Notes under the pieces: model-generated
Seen by the model: only the letters and a program-made list of their open reading frames with translations
Database searches by the model: none
Told to the model about the DNA's origin: nothing
Made by a program: the position numbers and the translations under genes
Shown: in pieces, positions 6,786 through 15,403 of the stretch
How positions within the stretch are numbered: position 1 is the stretch's first letter
Layout: each line of letters opens with the position of its first letter
Assembly (NCBI GenBank): GCA_964429695.1
Contig: CAYSCS010000050.1
Span: 1-24,923 of the forward strand
From: CAYSCS01 sp964429695
GTDB lineage: Bacteria; Acidobacteriota; Aminicenantia; Aminicenantales; Aminicenantaceae
Length of the DNA stretch: 24,923 nucleotides
Reading direction: 5' to 3'

Positions 6786-8596
6786 GCTTTCTTTTCGAGC
6801 ACAAATTTTTCGAGTTGATTTCAAGAGAAAATCCGAGAAGGAGTTTCTCTCTCTTCTTGGTGTTAATCGTGATTTTATTTTTCACAGATTGTCTAAGAAT
6901 CAAAGAGAGAACAATTCTCAAGCCTTCATCTGGAAAGTGGGTGGAGAAGACCCTGGGAAGAATGAGCGCTGAGGAAAAGATTGGACAGATGATAGTCTGC
7001 TCATTCTCCGGATATTTTATGAATGAGGAGAGCGAAGAATTCAGGAGGATTTGGAGGCTGGTGAAAGAATTTAAGATAGGTGGCTTGATTCTTTTTGGTG
7101 GAAATGTTTTTGAGACTGCCTTTCTCATCAATTCCTTTCAAGAAATGGCCAAGATTCCTCTTTTAATCGCCTCAGACCTTGAGTTTGGGCTTGGCACTCA
7201 AGTTGAGGGTGCAACTCAATTTCCGCCTCTTATGGCAATCGGAGCCATAGGAAAAGAAGAGGAGGCATATTTAATGGGAAAGGCGACAGCCCTGGAAGCA
7301 AGGGCCATCGGTATTCATCTCGCTTTCGCTCCGGTCGTGGATGTCAACATTAATCCTGAAAATCCGATTATCAACATCCGCTCTTTCGGGGAGCAACCTG
7401 AAGAAGTGACTCGTTTAGGGGTGGCATTTATTAGAGGTTGCTCCGATTACGGTTTACTCACGACGGCAAAACATTTCCCGGGTCACGGGGATACAAATCT
7501 AGATTCCCATCTTGAGCTTCCCGTAATTGAGGGAGATCGAGAGAGGCTCGAAAAAGTGGAATTATATCCTTTCAAGAAAGCCATCGAGGCCGGGGTTCAG
7601 GTGGTGATGAGCTCACATCTCTGGGTTCCTGCTCTTGAACCCACGCCTGGCCTTCCCGCAACTCTTTCTTCAAGGATAATGACTGATTTGTTGAGGAGGG
7701 AACTCGGATTCAAGGGGTTGATTGTCACGGATGCCATGGATATGGGAGGGATCACGAATTTATTTGAACCCGAGGAGGCAGCGCTCAGGGCTGTTGAGGC
7801 CGGAGTGGACATGATTCTCCTTCCCCCTTCTCCGGAAAGAGTCATCCGCCGTTTGCTTGCCGCGCTTGAAGAGGGAAGAATTTCTGAGGCAAGAATCAAT
7901 TCCTCAGTAAGAAGAATTCTTGAGGTGAAGGCGAATCTTGGCTTGGACATGAAGAAGGTGATTGACTCAAGAAATCTTTCTAAAATGATTGGCAAGAAGG
8001 AACACTTAAGGCTTGCCTCGAGGATGTTCGAAGATTCGCTTACCTTAGTTAAAAATGAGGGCGGGCTTATCCCTCTTTCTGCTCACGCTCAGAAGTTAGC
8101 AGTCCTCTCTCTGAGCAGCGATAGAGGAGGCTATGAGGCAGGGAAGACTTTGGCAGAGGAGATAATGAAGAGGTCTCCAGGCGCATTCACCTTTTTTGCC
8201 GATTTCGACACGGCGCAGGAATTTTTCACCGAGGCTCTCCTGAATTTAGAAGGATGCGATGCAGTCGTGGTTGGGCTCTTTTCTTTGCGGAAAGCCCGGA
8301 AAGGAAGTATCGACCTAATCGAAGAGCATGCCGAATTAGTAAAGAGGATTATTTCCCTCGGTAAGCCAGTCATCGGTGTGTCTTTCGGGAGCCCGTATTT
8401 TTTAAAACATTTCCCTGAAATTCCCTGTTATCTCTGTGCCTATGCCTGGTCTTCCCAAGCGCAGGAGAAGGTGGCTGCAGCCCTTTTCGGAGAGATTGAA
8501 CTAAAAGGTAAACTTCCTGTTACTATCCCTGGCCTTTTTCCACGAGGACATGGATTAGTACTCCCGGCTAAAAAAGAAAAGAAAAGAGTGCGATGA
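6782..8596 (+). CDS. nagZ: GH3 beta-N-acetylhexosaminidase (NagZ), exported or membrane-anchored, two-domain form
   Basis: Removes beta-linked N-acetylglucosamine from muropeptides or similar glycans. The protein is 604 aa: a hydrophobic segment at about 20-36 (signal or anchor), a GH3 barrel, and a C-terminal alpha/beta domain as in Bacillus NagZ/YbbD. KHFPGHGDTNLDSH spans 230-243, with the NagZ-specific Asp-His dyad at D241/H243. The nucleophile Asp is D317 in GLIVTDAMDM. ASDLEFGLGTQVEGATQFPP and SFGEQPEEV are further family blocks. The frame is open 195 nt further upstream inside the permease gene. The true start is the ATG at 6782, which overlaps the permease stop as ATGA and implies translational coupling. 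The Cys after the hydrophobic segment (FFTDC) is a poor lipobox. Confidence 0.92.
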   Translation: MSFLFEHKFFELISRENPRRSFSLFLVLIVILFFTDCLRIKERTILKPSSGKWVEKTLGRMSAEEKIGQMIVCSFSGYFMNEESEEFRRIWRLVKEFKIGGLILFGGNVFETAFLINSFQEMAKIPLLIASDLEFGLGTQVEGATQFPPLMAIGAIGKEEEAYLMGKATALEARAIGIHLAFAPVVDVNINPENPIINIRSFGEQPEEVTRLGVAFIRGCSDYGLLTTAKHFPGHGDTNLDSHLELPVIEGDRERLEKVELYPFKKAIEAGVQVVMSSHLWVPALEPTPGLPATLSSRIMTDLLRRELGFKGLIVTDAMDMGGITNLFEPEEAALRAVEAGVDMILLPPSPERVIRRLLAALEEGRISEARINSSVRRILEVKANLGLDMKKVIDSRNLSKMIGKKEHLRLASRMFEDSLTLVKNEGGLIPLSAHAQKLAVLSLSSDRGGYEAGKTLAEEIMKRSPGAFTFFADFDTAQEFFTEALLNLEGCDAVVVGLFSLRKARKGSIDLIEEHAELVKRIISLGKPVIGVSFGSPYFLKHFPEIPCYLCAYAWSSQAQEKVAAALFGEIELKGKLPVTIPGLFPRGHGLVLPAKKEKKRVR

Positions 8597-8631
8597 GCTG
8601 AAGAAATTTGACTTTTAAGAAGGAGGGTTTG

Positions 8632-10524
8632 ATGTTAAAGAGAAGCAAAGCTTATAAGCTCTGGTTTTTCCTTCTCCCTTTCATTCTGCTTATTTTTTTG
8701 AGTCTTAAAGGGATTAAAGAGGAGGAGGGAGAGTTTGATGTTAAAGCCCATTACGAGAAGGCTGAGTACATGATTCCCATGAGAGACGGGGTGAAACTTT
8801 TTACCATTGTCTATTCTCCCAAGGATAAGACTCAGAAATATCCTCTTCTTCTCTATCGCACGCCATATTCAGTTGCTCCCTATGGAGTAAACAATTTCCG
8901 AAAACAACTCGGTCCTTCTCAGGAATTTGACCATGATGGATATATTTTTGTCTTTCAGGACGTGAGGGGCAAGTTCAAATCGGAGGGAGAGTTTGAGGTG
9001 ATGAAGCCACCTGTGCTTGAAAGAAGGAGTCTGAAAGATGTGGATGAAAGCACGGATAATTACGATACGATTGAATGGTTGCTCAGAAATATTCCCAATC
9101 ATAACGGAAGGGTAGGACAGTGGGGAATTTCTTATTCAGGCTGGCAGACGGTGATGGGAATGATTGACGCCCATCCTGCACTGAAAGCTTCCTCCCCTCA
9201 AGCCTCCCCCTCTGATATGTTCATCGGCGACGACTGGCATCATAATGGTGCGTTCCGATTGATGTACGCCTTCTCCTGGCTTTCGATGGCAGGGAGGATT
9301 CGCAAGGAACAGTCGGAAAGAGGATTGGAGCCATTTGACTACGGCACTCCCTGGGGATACAAATTTTTCCTTGAAATTGGTCCTGTCTCGAGGGTAAATG
9401 AGCTCTTTTTTCACGATGAGGTCCCTGCCTGGAATGAATTCATGGAACACGGAGTATATGACGAATACTGGAAGCGCCAGAATGTTTTGCAGTATCTGAA
9501 GAATATTAAACATCCCGTGCTGAATGTGGCTGGATGGTTTGACGCCGAGGATTTTTATGGGCCGATGTCGATCTATTACACCCTTGAAAAAGAGAATCCT
9601 GAAAATAAAAGCACTCTTGTCGTCGGGCCATGGCTTCATGGAGGATGGTACAGCATGGAAGGAGATTCGCTGGGGTGCGTGGATTTTGGCTCTAAGACTT
9701 CAAGGTATTTTCAAAAGGAGATTCAATACCCGTTTTTCAGCTATTATCTTAAAGATAAAGGAGAATGGTCATCTCCTGAAGCTGTTGTTTTTGAGACGGG
9801 AAGAAATGTCTGGATGAAACATGATAGGTGGCCTCCTCCGGGTCTGGTCGAAACCCGTCTTTATCTTCGTGAGGGAGGAAGGCTTTCATTCGAACCACCT
9901 CTAGAAGAGGGTGAAGAAGCCTTTGATTGCTATCTGAGTGACCCTCAAAAGCCAGTGCCTTTTTCTCCTGAAATTCGAACTACTCAAGGTCACTTATGGA
10001 TGATAGAAGATCAGAGATTCGCTGCCACTCGTCCCGATGTCCTGGTCTATGAAACCCAACCACTCGAAGAGGAGGTTACAATTGCAGGGCCGATCATTGC
10101 CTCTCTTTTTGTCTCTACAAGCGGTACAGATTCAGATTGGGTGGTGAAACTGATCGATGTGTATCCTGGTCGAGCCCCTCAGAGCAAATACTGCAAGATT
10201 CCGATGGGAGATTTCCAGATGCTTCTGGCAGGGGAGATAATGAGGGGAAAATTTCGTCATAGCTTTGTTTATCCAGAGCCTATGGTGCCTGGAGAAATAA
10301 CAAAAATCGAATTTGACTTAAGAGACCGCTATCATACTTTTCTCAAGGGGCATAGAATCATGGTTCAAATCCAGAGCAGCTGGTTTCCTGTTTATGACCG
10401 AAATCCGCAGAAATTTGTGGATATTTATCACGCTCGACCATCAGATTTTATAAAGGCAACTCAGAAGGTCTACCGCTCCTCTACTTATCCCTCTTCTCTA
10501 ATCCTCGGGGTGCTTAAAAGATAA
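8632..10524 (+). CDS. Alpha-amino-acid ester hydrolase / CocE-NonD family S15 hydrolase, exported
   Basis: Alpha/beta-hydrolase of the X-Pro dipeptidyl-peptidase (S15) family. The protein is 630 aa with an N-terminal hydrophobic segment (about 9-26), so it acts outside the cytoplasm. Nucleophile S167 sits in GISYSG, the acid is D304 in GWFDAED, and the base is H336 in GPWLHGGW. The three acidic residues that bind the substrate alpha-amino group in alpha-amino-acid ester hydrolases are also present: D201 in GDDW, plus E306 and D307. Spacings match the Xanthomonas and Acetobacter enzymes as I recall them. The C-terminal part from about 420 is the jellyroll XPP-C domain. The start is the ATG at 8632 with AAGGAGGG about 5 nt upstream; a TTG at 8608 is in frame but lacks a ribosome site. 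It is last in the apt operon, and the physiological substrate is unknown. Confidence 0.88.
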   Translation: MLKRSKAYKLWFFLLPFILLIFLSLKGIKEEEGEFDVKAHYEKAEYMIPMRDGVKLFTIVYSPKDKTQKYPLLLYRTPYSVAPYGVNNFRKQLGPSQEFDHDGYIFVFQDVRGKFKSEGEFEVMKPPVLERRSLKDVDESTDNYDTIEWLLRNIPNHNGRVGQWGISYSGWQTVMGMIDAHPALKASSPQASPSDMFIGDDWHHNGAFRLMYAFSWLSMAGRIRKEQSERGLEPFDYGTPWGYKFFLEIGPVSRVNELFFHDEVPAWNEFMEHGVYDEYWKRQNVLQYLKNIKHPVLNVAGWFDAEDFYGPMSIYYTLEKENPENKSTLVVGPWLHGGWYSMEGDSLGCVDFGSKTSRYFQKEIQYPFFSYYLKDKGEWSSPEAVVFETGRNVWMKHDRWPPPGLVETRLYLREGGRLSFEPPLEEGEEAFDCYLSDPQKPVPFSPEIRTTQGHLWMIEDQRFAATRPDVLVYETQPLEEEVTIAGPIIASLFVSTSGTDSDWVVKLIDVYPGRAPQSKYCKIPMGDFQMLLAGEIMRGKFRHSFVYPEPMVPGEITKIEFDLRDRYHTFLKGHRIMVQIQSSWFPVYDRNPQKFVDIYHARPSDFIKATQKVYRSSTYPSSLILGVLKR

Positions 10525-10537
10525 AGGAAAGAGACTC

Positions 10538-11206
10538 TTATTGGAAAATGTTTTTGAAGATTTCCACAAGTTCAAGGGCATAATCCACTTGAGTGAGGGG
10601 GATTCCCTTTTCTTTAGAGATTGTGTCGAATCTTCCATCTTTGTTTGAGTCTCGGGTGACGATGAGATAGTTGGAAAAAGGAGCTACTGCATCTATCATC
10701 CTTTCGTTGTCGCTCCCAGGTGCTCCGCGCTTTGAGGCTCCACCCACGTGGACGGCGATGATGAATATTTGATTCTGCTTGCAATACTCTACGATTTTTC
10801 TCAGGCGTGCTTCTTCGCTGTCAACTGTTAATCCTGAAGCACCCATTCCTTTTAGGCTGGCGCCAATGGCAAAGATGATTGTCTGGTAAGGAGTTTTTAA
10901 GGGGAACTTTTCTAAGTCTGTGTGAATTTCTACATGAAACCCGGGGGCAGATTCTCTGCCTCCCAGTCCCACCCCTTCTTTCAGCATTTCCACAGTTGGC
11001 ACATCGCAATAGTCATATCCGATGCCAGCCTCTTCAAGGATGATGTTGAGGGTAGTGACATCAGGGCTTTGGCCTGCAGAGGTGCTTAGGACCGGAAGTT
11101 TTGCCTTGGGGATTTCTGCTTGCTGAGCCTTTACTCCCTGAGTTAAATAAAGGAGCAAAAAGAAAGATAGGATTGAAAGGAAAAAACCACTTGATTTTTT
11201 CAGCAT
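10538..11206 (-). CDS. Exported DUF6305-like protein of unknown function
   Basis: A 222-aa protein with a clear signal peptide (hydrophobic 9-22, likely cleavage after VKA at 25-27). The mature part resembles what I recall of DUF6305: PVLSTSAGQSPDV near 38-50, IIFAIGASLKGMGASG, AVHVGGASKRG and NYLIVTRDSNKDGRFDTIS. This repeated strand-and-glycine-loop pattern suggests a small Rossmann-like alpha/beta fold. No catalytic motif is evident. Its start has AAGGAGAGG 7 nt upstream. It lies downstream of the permease/M14 operon on the same strand, so a role beside that transporter is plausible but inferred. It converges with the S15 hydrolase gene, leaving only 13 nt between stops. Confidence 0.7.
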   Translation of the reverse strand: MLKKSSGFFLSILSFFLLLYLTQGVKAQQAEIPKAKLPVLSTSAGQSPDVTTLNIILEEAGIGYDYCDVPTVEMLKEGVGLGGRESAPGFHVEIHTDLEKFPLKTPYQTIIFAIGASLKGMGASGLTVDSEEARLRKIVEYCKQNQIFIIAVHVGGASKRGAPGSDNERMIDAVAPFSNYLIVTRDSNKDGRFDTISKEKGIPLTQVDYALELVEIFKNIFQ

Positions 11207-11333
11207 TGATTCCTCTCCTTTTTAAGATCTTTTTTATTTAACTTAAGCTTTCAGAGAAGATTACTTTAATCAAGAAATAAGTATCTTTCCGCTTGAATAT
11301 TTCGCAGCTCTTGCGCTCGGGAAAAGTCTTTTT

Positions 11334-11738
11334 TCACTTCTTTAAAAGTTTTTCTATGCGCGCCAGCAAGTCGGCTGGTTTGATAGGCTTGTCGATGTAA
11401 TCGTCAGGGCCCACCATTCCCTGCTCACTTCCCTTGAATTCGAATCTCGAGCCAGTCATTTCTTTTACAGCAGAAACGAAGATGATGGGTGTGTCTTTGA
11501 AATCTTTGAATTCTTTTGATGTTTTTATCGCATGGCAGAGAGAGAATCCATCAAATAGACTGTCCATCATGATGTCGAGCAGGATGAGGTCTGGCTTTTC
11601 CTTGAAGATTTTTTCCTTTCCCTCCTTGGGGTTTGTAGCGGTGACTGTCTTGTAGAGTGCGGATTCAAGGATTGGAGTTACCGCATCCAAAAAATCAGGG
11701 TCATCGTCGATGATTAAGATTTTTTTTTGTTTTTCCAT
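11334..11738 (-). CDS. Stand-alone CheY-like response regulator receiver
   Basis: A 134-aa single receiver domain with no output domain. The acidic pocket is D11-D13 (LIIDDDPDF), the phospho-acceptor D55 (DLILLDIMMD), the switch Ser in IIFVSA, and the conserved Lys in DDYIDKPI. Short insertions after the phosphorylation site (SLFDGFS) and before the SA strand (SKEFKDFKDTP) make it slightly longer than CheY. GAGGAG lies 7 nt before the ATG. No histidine kinase is in the window, so its partner is elsewhere. It may act by protein-protein contact. Confidence 0.9.
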   Translation of the reverse strand: MEKQKKILIIDDDPDFLDAVTPILESALYKTVTATNPKEGKEKIFKEKPDLILLDIMMDSLFDGFSLCHAIKTSKEFKDFKDTPIIFVSAVKEMTGSRFEFKGSEQGMVGPDDYIDKPIKPADLLARIEKLLKK

Positions 11739-12196
11739 TTTTACTCCTCATATATATGATGGCTTATTTTAATGATTTTCTCCATATTTTTTCTTCTTTT
11801 TCCTCTTGGTTAATAAGATCACTTCAATTTTCATTGAGAAAAGATTTTATCCTATAAACGAAAATGAGGCAAATTTTCTCTTCTTTTAAGATTTAAAGAG
11901 ATTGCTTTTTTTCCTTCCTGAAGTTTTTTTTGAGCCGCAGCATTTTCTAAATTTTTTTATCTAAGAAGTTTTGATTATAAGAATAATAGCTTGCTTTGTC
12001 TACGAGACGAATTTTTCATCCTCTTAATCTGGCTTTGAATTGTTTTCCTCCTTCTTAATCATTATTATTAAAGATGCTTAAAAAATAAAAAGTAGATAAA
12101 TTTTTTCGTTTCAAAGCTTACGCTTCCCTTAAGAAGTTAATCGGTTATTCATATTTTCAGCGATAAATCAGGATATGAAAAACAAGGAAGCTGGAA
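11739..12196. other. 458-nt A/T-rich gap, no gene seen
   Basis: Stretch between the M14 gene stop and the receiver gene start (both minus strand). I find no open frame with a ribosome site, no strong hairpin and no convincing promoter pair. The receiver gene's promoter should lie here. Confidence 0.6.
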
Positions 12197-13360
12197 TTAA
12201 TTATAAAATATATTTTTCCTATCGACATTATAAGGATTTTTATAATAATGCCCGATGCCATTTCTGAGGATTTCTGCATAGCGAGGGACATTTTTAATTT
12301 TGATTCCACGCTCCGGATATTTCATTGAATACTGCTCAACAATCTCCAGAATGACAGAGCAATGTTGTCCCACTCTTTTTTCCATTGGCCATCCATTTTC
12401 ATCGTAAGGAACGAAGAGTTTTCCTTTTCGGGCAAGGCTAAGAAGGAAGGGGTCTTTTCCTTCCAAAAGGAGGCTCTCTGTTTTTGCTCCTGTGGGTTGG
12501 TCGAGGAAAGGAATAGGTGCTTCAAGAAGGAAAGGAAGCGTATTTGAGTAATCGCCAATCTCTCGATGGGAGAGCCCTCTAAAACCAGAGGGAGAGGGCT
12601 CAACATGGTTTTCGAAGCCTTCTCTTGCCTTAACGGTCAAAGAAGCCATGGTCGCGATGCGCATAGATTTCTCCGGAGCAACGATACAGTTAGTCACAGG
12701 GAACATTGTTTCAGCTCCGTGAAGGTCAAGAGCGATATCTACTTCCTCCTTCCTCATTATTTCCATGGCACCGAAGGTCACTCTTTCCATCAGTGGGCCT
12801 TTGTCTCTACCTGGCCAGGTCCTGTTGGTATTCCTGATATCGATGAAGGAGAGGAGCTGACGCTCAGGGTAATGGATGTAGACATCAGGATCAGGCCACT
12901 GGTCAAGCGGCGAGGCTTCTCTATTTCCCATCCTGAATTTTTTCTTCCCCCAGTCAGTCTTGATTTCAAAATAGAGTGGGTAGCCATCGCCAGGTCTTGT
13001 GGTGCGGCTTGCGCTGTAGTTAAATTGAGGGATGATGATCAGGGTTCCTTTTTCGAGAATCGCATTTTCCAGGAAAATGAGCGAGCTTAGTAAACCTGCA
13101 GGCTCATTCGCATGGGTGTTTGAGATGAGAAGAGCCTTTCCCCCTTTTTCTTTTCCCTCCAAAAAGAAGACATAAGTATCGGCTGAGGTGCCCTTCAGCT
13201 GAGGGGAGAAGGCGCTGAGCATGGTGACTCGGGTAACACCCGGTCCGGCTACTATGGCGAGTTTGAAATGCCGATGCCGGTAAAGCTGGTAACTTGAAAT
13301 TGCCATCAACAGGATTATGCCTGAAACTATCGCCAGTTTAATTTTCCACAAATAAGACAT
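12197..13360 (-). CDS. Membrane-anchored M14 / succinylglutamate desuccinylase-aspartoacylase-type metallohydrolase
   Basis: Zinc hydrolase of 387 aa that cleaves an amide or peptide bond, probably outside the membrane because a single hydrophobic anchor (about 8-24) precedes the catalytic domain. Zinc ligands are H83 and E86 (NTHANEPAG) and H215 (ALDLHGAET). The catalytic Glu is likely E281 (PFLLEAPIPF), and NTNRTWPG at 178-185 resembles the substrate-binding Asn-Arg of the family. GGGAAGGGAAAAG lies directly before the ATG. It is the third gene of a tight operon after the permease and a small membrane protein, which suggests it releases the acid or amino acid that the permease imports. The substrate is not deducible; AspA/AstE-like is the nearest family I recognise. 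Confidence 0.85.
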   Translation of the reverse strand: MSYLWKIKLAIVSGIILLMAISSYQLYRHRHFKLAIVAGPGVTRVTMLSAFSPQLKGTSADTYVFFLEGKEKGGKALLISNTHANEPAGLLSSLIFLENAILEKGTLIIIPQFNYSASRTTRPGDGYPLYFEIKTDWGKKKFRMGNREASPLDQWPDPDVYIHYPERQLLSFIDIRNTNRTWPGRDKGPLMERVTFGAMEIMRKEEVDIALDLHGAETMFPVTNCIVAPEKSMRIATMASLTVKAREGFENHVEPSPSGFRGLSHREIGDYSNTLPFLLEAPIPFLDQPTGAKTESLLLEGKDPFLLSLARKGKLFVPYDENGWPMEKRVGQHCSVILEIVEQYSMKYPERGIKIKNVPRYAEILRNGIGHYYKNPYNVDRKNIFYN

Positions 13361-13372
13361 CTTTTCCCTTCC

Positions 13373-13528
13373 CTATTTAATCTTTAAAATCCTGAGCAAA
13401 AGAGGGATGAGCACGAGTAAATAGAGAATCATCCTATCCACGCTCTCTTTTTCTCTCAGGAAATTCCAGATGAGCATTGCCGAAATGTAGGCAGAAATGA
13501 TGAGATAAATAATCATTATCAGAGACAT
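13373..13528 (-). CDS. 51-aa two-helix membrane protein between permease and M14 hydrolase
   Basis: Small gene read directly from the sequence. It begins MSLIMIIYLIISAYISAM and ends LLRILKIK. Two hydrophobic segments (about 3-24 and 33-48) flank a charged turn, REKESVDR. The ATG has GAGGAG 7 nt upstream. It starts 23 nt after the permease stop and ends 12 nt before the M14 start, so it is embedded in the operon, and its stop overlaps the M14 ribosome site region. No family is recognised. Position suggests an accessory subunit of the permease, comparable in role to small transporter partners. No homologue search was possible. Confidence 0.75.
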   Translation of the reverse strand: MSLIMIIYLIISAYISAMLIWNFLREKESVDRMILYLLVLIPLLLRILKIK

Positions 13529-13551
13529 TGACCTTCTCCTCTAATAATCAT

Positions 13552-14886
13552 CTACATACTCCATCTCACCAAGAACTCAAGCCGAGCGCTGAAGACAATC
13601 ATTAGAATCCCCACCACTGATATTACTATCCAGGGAAGCCACGTGCTTCTGAGGAAGGACCAGTAGGTGCCTCTATATTCAGAAACCATCACACTTAACC
13701 TGCCTATGAGGGCTGTGGGAGGGAGTCCATCCCCCAAGGGCCAGAGAAGGCTTAAACCTGCGATAGCCACTGTGGCATGCAAACCAATAGAATCAAGGAA
13801 CCAGATGAGAGGGATGCCTATGATGGCAGCTGCCCCATAGGTAAGAACACCTTCAGATACAGGAATTATGAGAGCAAAAGCCACATAGAGTAAAAGGAGA
13901 GGTGTGCTTATCACGCCAAAAGAAATTAGTCCCCTCACTCCAGTGGCAGTCATCACTTGTTGGAGCATGCCAACCACGACTATTGTTGCCAGAAGCGGGA
14001 GGAGGCGTCTTATGGTTTCTCTGGAGAGTGTGAGGACATTAATCTTCTTAGGACTCACCAAAAATGAAACTACGGCTGCGGCTGAAAATTCAAGTGGCAG
14101 CCCCAGTATGGGCAAATCAAAGGGCCATACTCTGCTTGCAGCCACCAGGCCGAAAAAGATAAGAAAAGGAAGGCACATCCTCCACCAGCTCATTCCTGGC
14201 GGGACCTCGAGACTTTCTTTTGGAATTTCCTCGGGATTGGTGTTTCTTTTTTCCTTCCTTCCGAGGATGAGCACGGTGAAAGCACCCAGAAGAAGAACAG
14301 GAATTCCAAGTGGTAATTCAAAACCTACATAGGGAATGGCTGTTCCTGCACAGAGAATCATGGCCCAAATATTTACAGGAGGTGCTGCGGCACTCAGGCC
14401 TGCCACAATGAAGAGAATCGAAGCCGCTCTTTTCTGTGAGATTCCTAGATGCTTGAAGGCTAGGGCAACTGGAGCCCCCACGACGAGCAAAGATACGCTT
14501 CCCGCTCCCGTTAGGGCGCCAGGGACTAGGATGATTATCATCAACAACAAAAGGGCGAGTGTTCGGCTGTGTCGAAAGTATTTAATCGTGCCCCTTACTA
14601 AATAGTTCACTCCTCCTGATTCATTGACTATGGCCATAAAGATGGTGGCAGTAGAAAAGACAAGGATGACATCCAGATAAGTAAAAGAGCCTTCGACAAG
14701 ATGTCGTGGTAGCTCAATAAGAGGGAGCACTCCGGAGATGGCACCTCCCAGACCTCCTACTACTGCTGAGATAAAAATGCTCAGCTCTACAGAAAGTTTC
14801 TTCCACTTTGCGATGGCATAGGCAACCACCATTAACAAAAGTAGAAGACCTGTCTGTAAATAAACACTACTTAAAGATGCGTTCAT
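13552..14886 (-). CDS. Ion-transporter (IT) superfamily permease, DctM/ArsB-CitMHS-like
   Basis: Integral membrane protein of 444 aa with about a dozen hydrophobic segments and few charges. The two-fold architecture of IT permeases is visible. The first half has ILVPGALTGAGSVSLLVVGAPVA and LSAAAPPVNIWAM; the second half has PVSEGVLTYGAAAIIGIP and PLGDGLPPTALIGRLSVM. The paired Gly/Pro-rich reentrant segments are typical of carboxylate carriers. A hydrophilic loop (about 208-235) separates the halves. It probably moves an organic anion or amino-acid derivative across the inner membrane. No DctQ or DctP gene accompanies it; instead a 51-aa membrane protein and an M14 hydrolase follow. Only a weak purine stretch precedes the ATG, and the predicted transcript start is very close. 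Confidence 0.82.
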   Translation of the reverse strand: MNASLSSVYLQTGLLLLLMVVAYAIAKWKKLSVELSIFISAVVGGLGGAISGVLPLIELPRHLVEGSFTYLDVILVFSTATIFMAIVNESGGVNYLVRGTIKYFRHSRTLALLLLMIIILVPGALTGAGSVSLLVVGAPVALAFKHLGISQKRAASILFIVAGLSAAAPPVNIWAMILCAGTAIPYVGFELPLGIPVLLLGAFTVLILGRKEKRNTNPEEIPKESLEVPPGMSWWRMCLPFLIFFGLVAASRVWPFDLPILGLPLEFSAAAVVSFLVSPKKINVLTLSRETIRRLLPLLATIVVVGMLQQVMTATGVRGLISFGVISTPLLLLYVAFALIIPVSEGVLTYGAAAIIGIPLIWFLDSIGLHATVAIAGLSLLWPLGDGLPPTALIGRLSVMVSEYRGTYWSFLRSTWLPWIVISVVGILMIVFSARLEFLVRWSM

Positions 14887-14898
14887 AAGTTTTCTGGA

Positions 14899-14928
14899 AT
14901 TTTACACCCGAAATTTCCCCATAGTCAA
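14899..14928 (-). promoter_or_regulatory. Sigma70-like promoter for the permease/51-aa/M14 operon
   Basis: On the minus strand: TTGACT (14928-14923, 5 of 6), an 18-nt spacer, then TAAAAT (14904-14899, 5 of 6). Transcription would begin near 14892, only about 6 nt before the permease ATG at 14886, giving an almost leaderless message. Confidence 0.55.
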
Positions 14929-15403
14929 GGATATGTGAGAGTGTATGCAAATTGCCTTACTTAAAAAAATCTCTACGAAATTTTTTTTCATTCTGTCGAG
15001 TTAGTTTGAGGAATTTCGGGATAAGAAAAACTATTATGATGCCCAAGAGGGAAAAATAATGCCAGAAATTAAAGAACTTTGCATTGGTAATCAATTTCCA
15101 TTGAAGAAGGATAAGGTTCCTTAAGATTTTTTCTCTCCCGGAATGTAGAACTGAAATCCAAAGAGCGAGAGAGCTTGTTTCTTCTGAAAGATAGAACAAA
15201 GTAGCGCTAATTTGGGAAGGAGAGGGAAATAAGGGTGAAAGAGGTAGGCTAATAAAATTGAATTAAAATTTATATAGAACGATTAAAAATTTATGAAATG
15301 AAGCTTTAAAAGAGTTTATTTAAAGTCTTTTTCTCTTAGCTTTATAGTGAGTGATTAAACTTGTCGGGAAGAGTTCCAGATTTTTATCTAAGAGGCCAGA
15401 AAA
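14929..15403. other. A/T-rich intergenic stretch, no supported gene
   Basis: Between the permease promoter and the hairpin element. An open minus-strand frame of 80 codons (14957-15199) begins with TTG and has no ribosome site, so I do not call it a gene. Nothing else is recognised. Confidence 0.5.

Noticed and set aside
14957..15199. 80-codon open frame on the minus strand with one hydrophobic stretch
   Set aside because: It has a TTG start, no ribosome site and no family resemblance, and its sequence is explained by A/T-rich non-coding DNA. It lies upstream of the permease promoter rather than under one.
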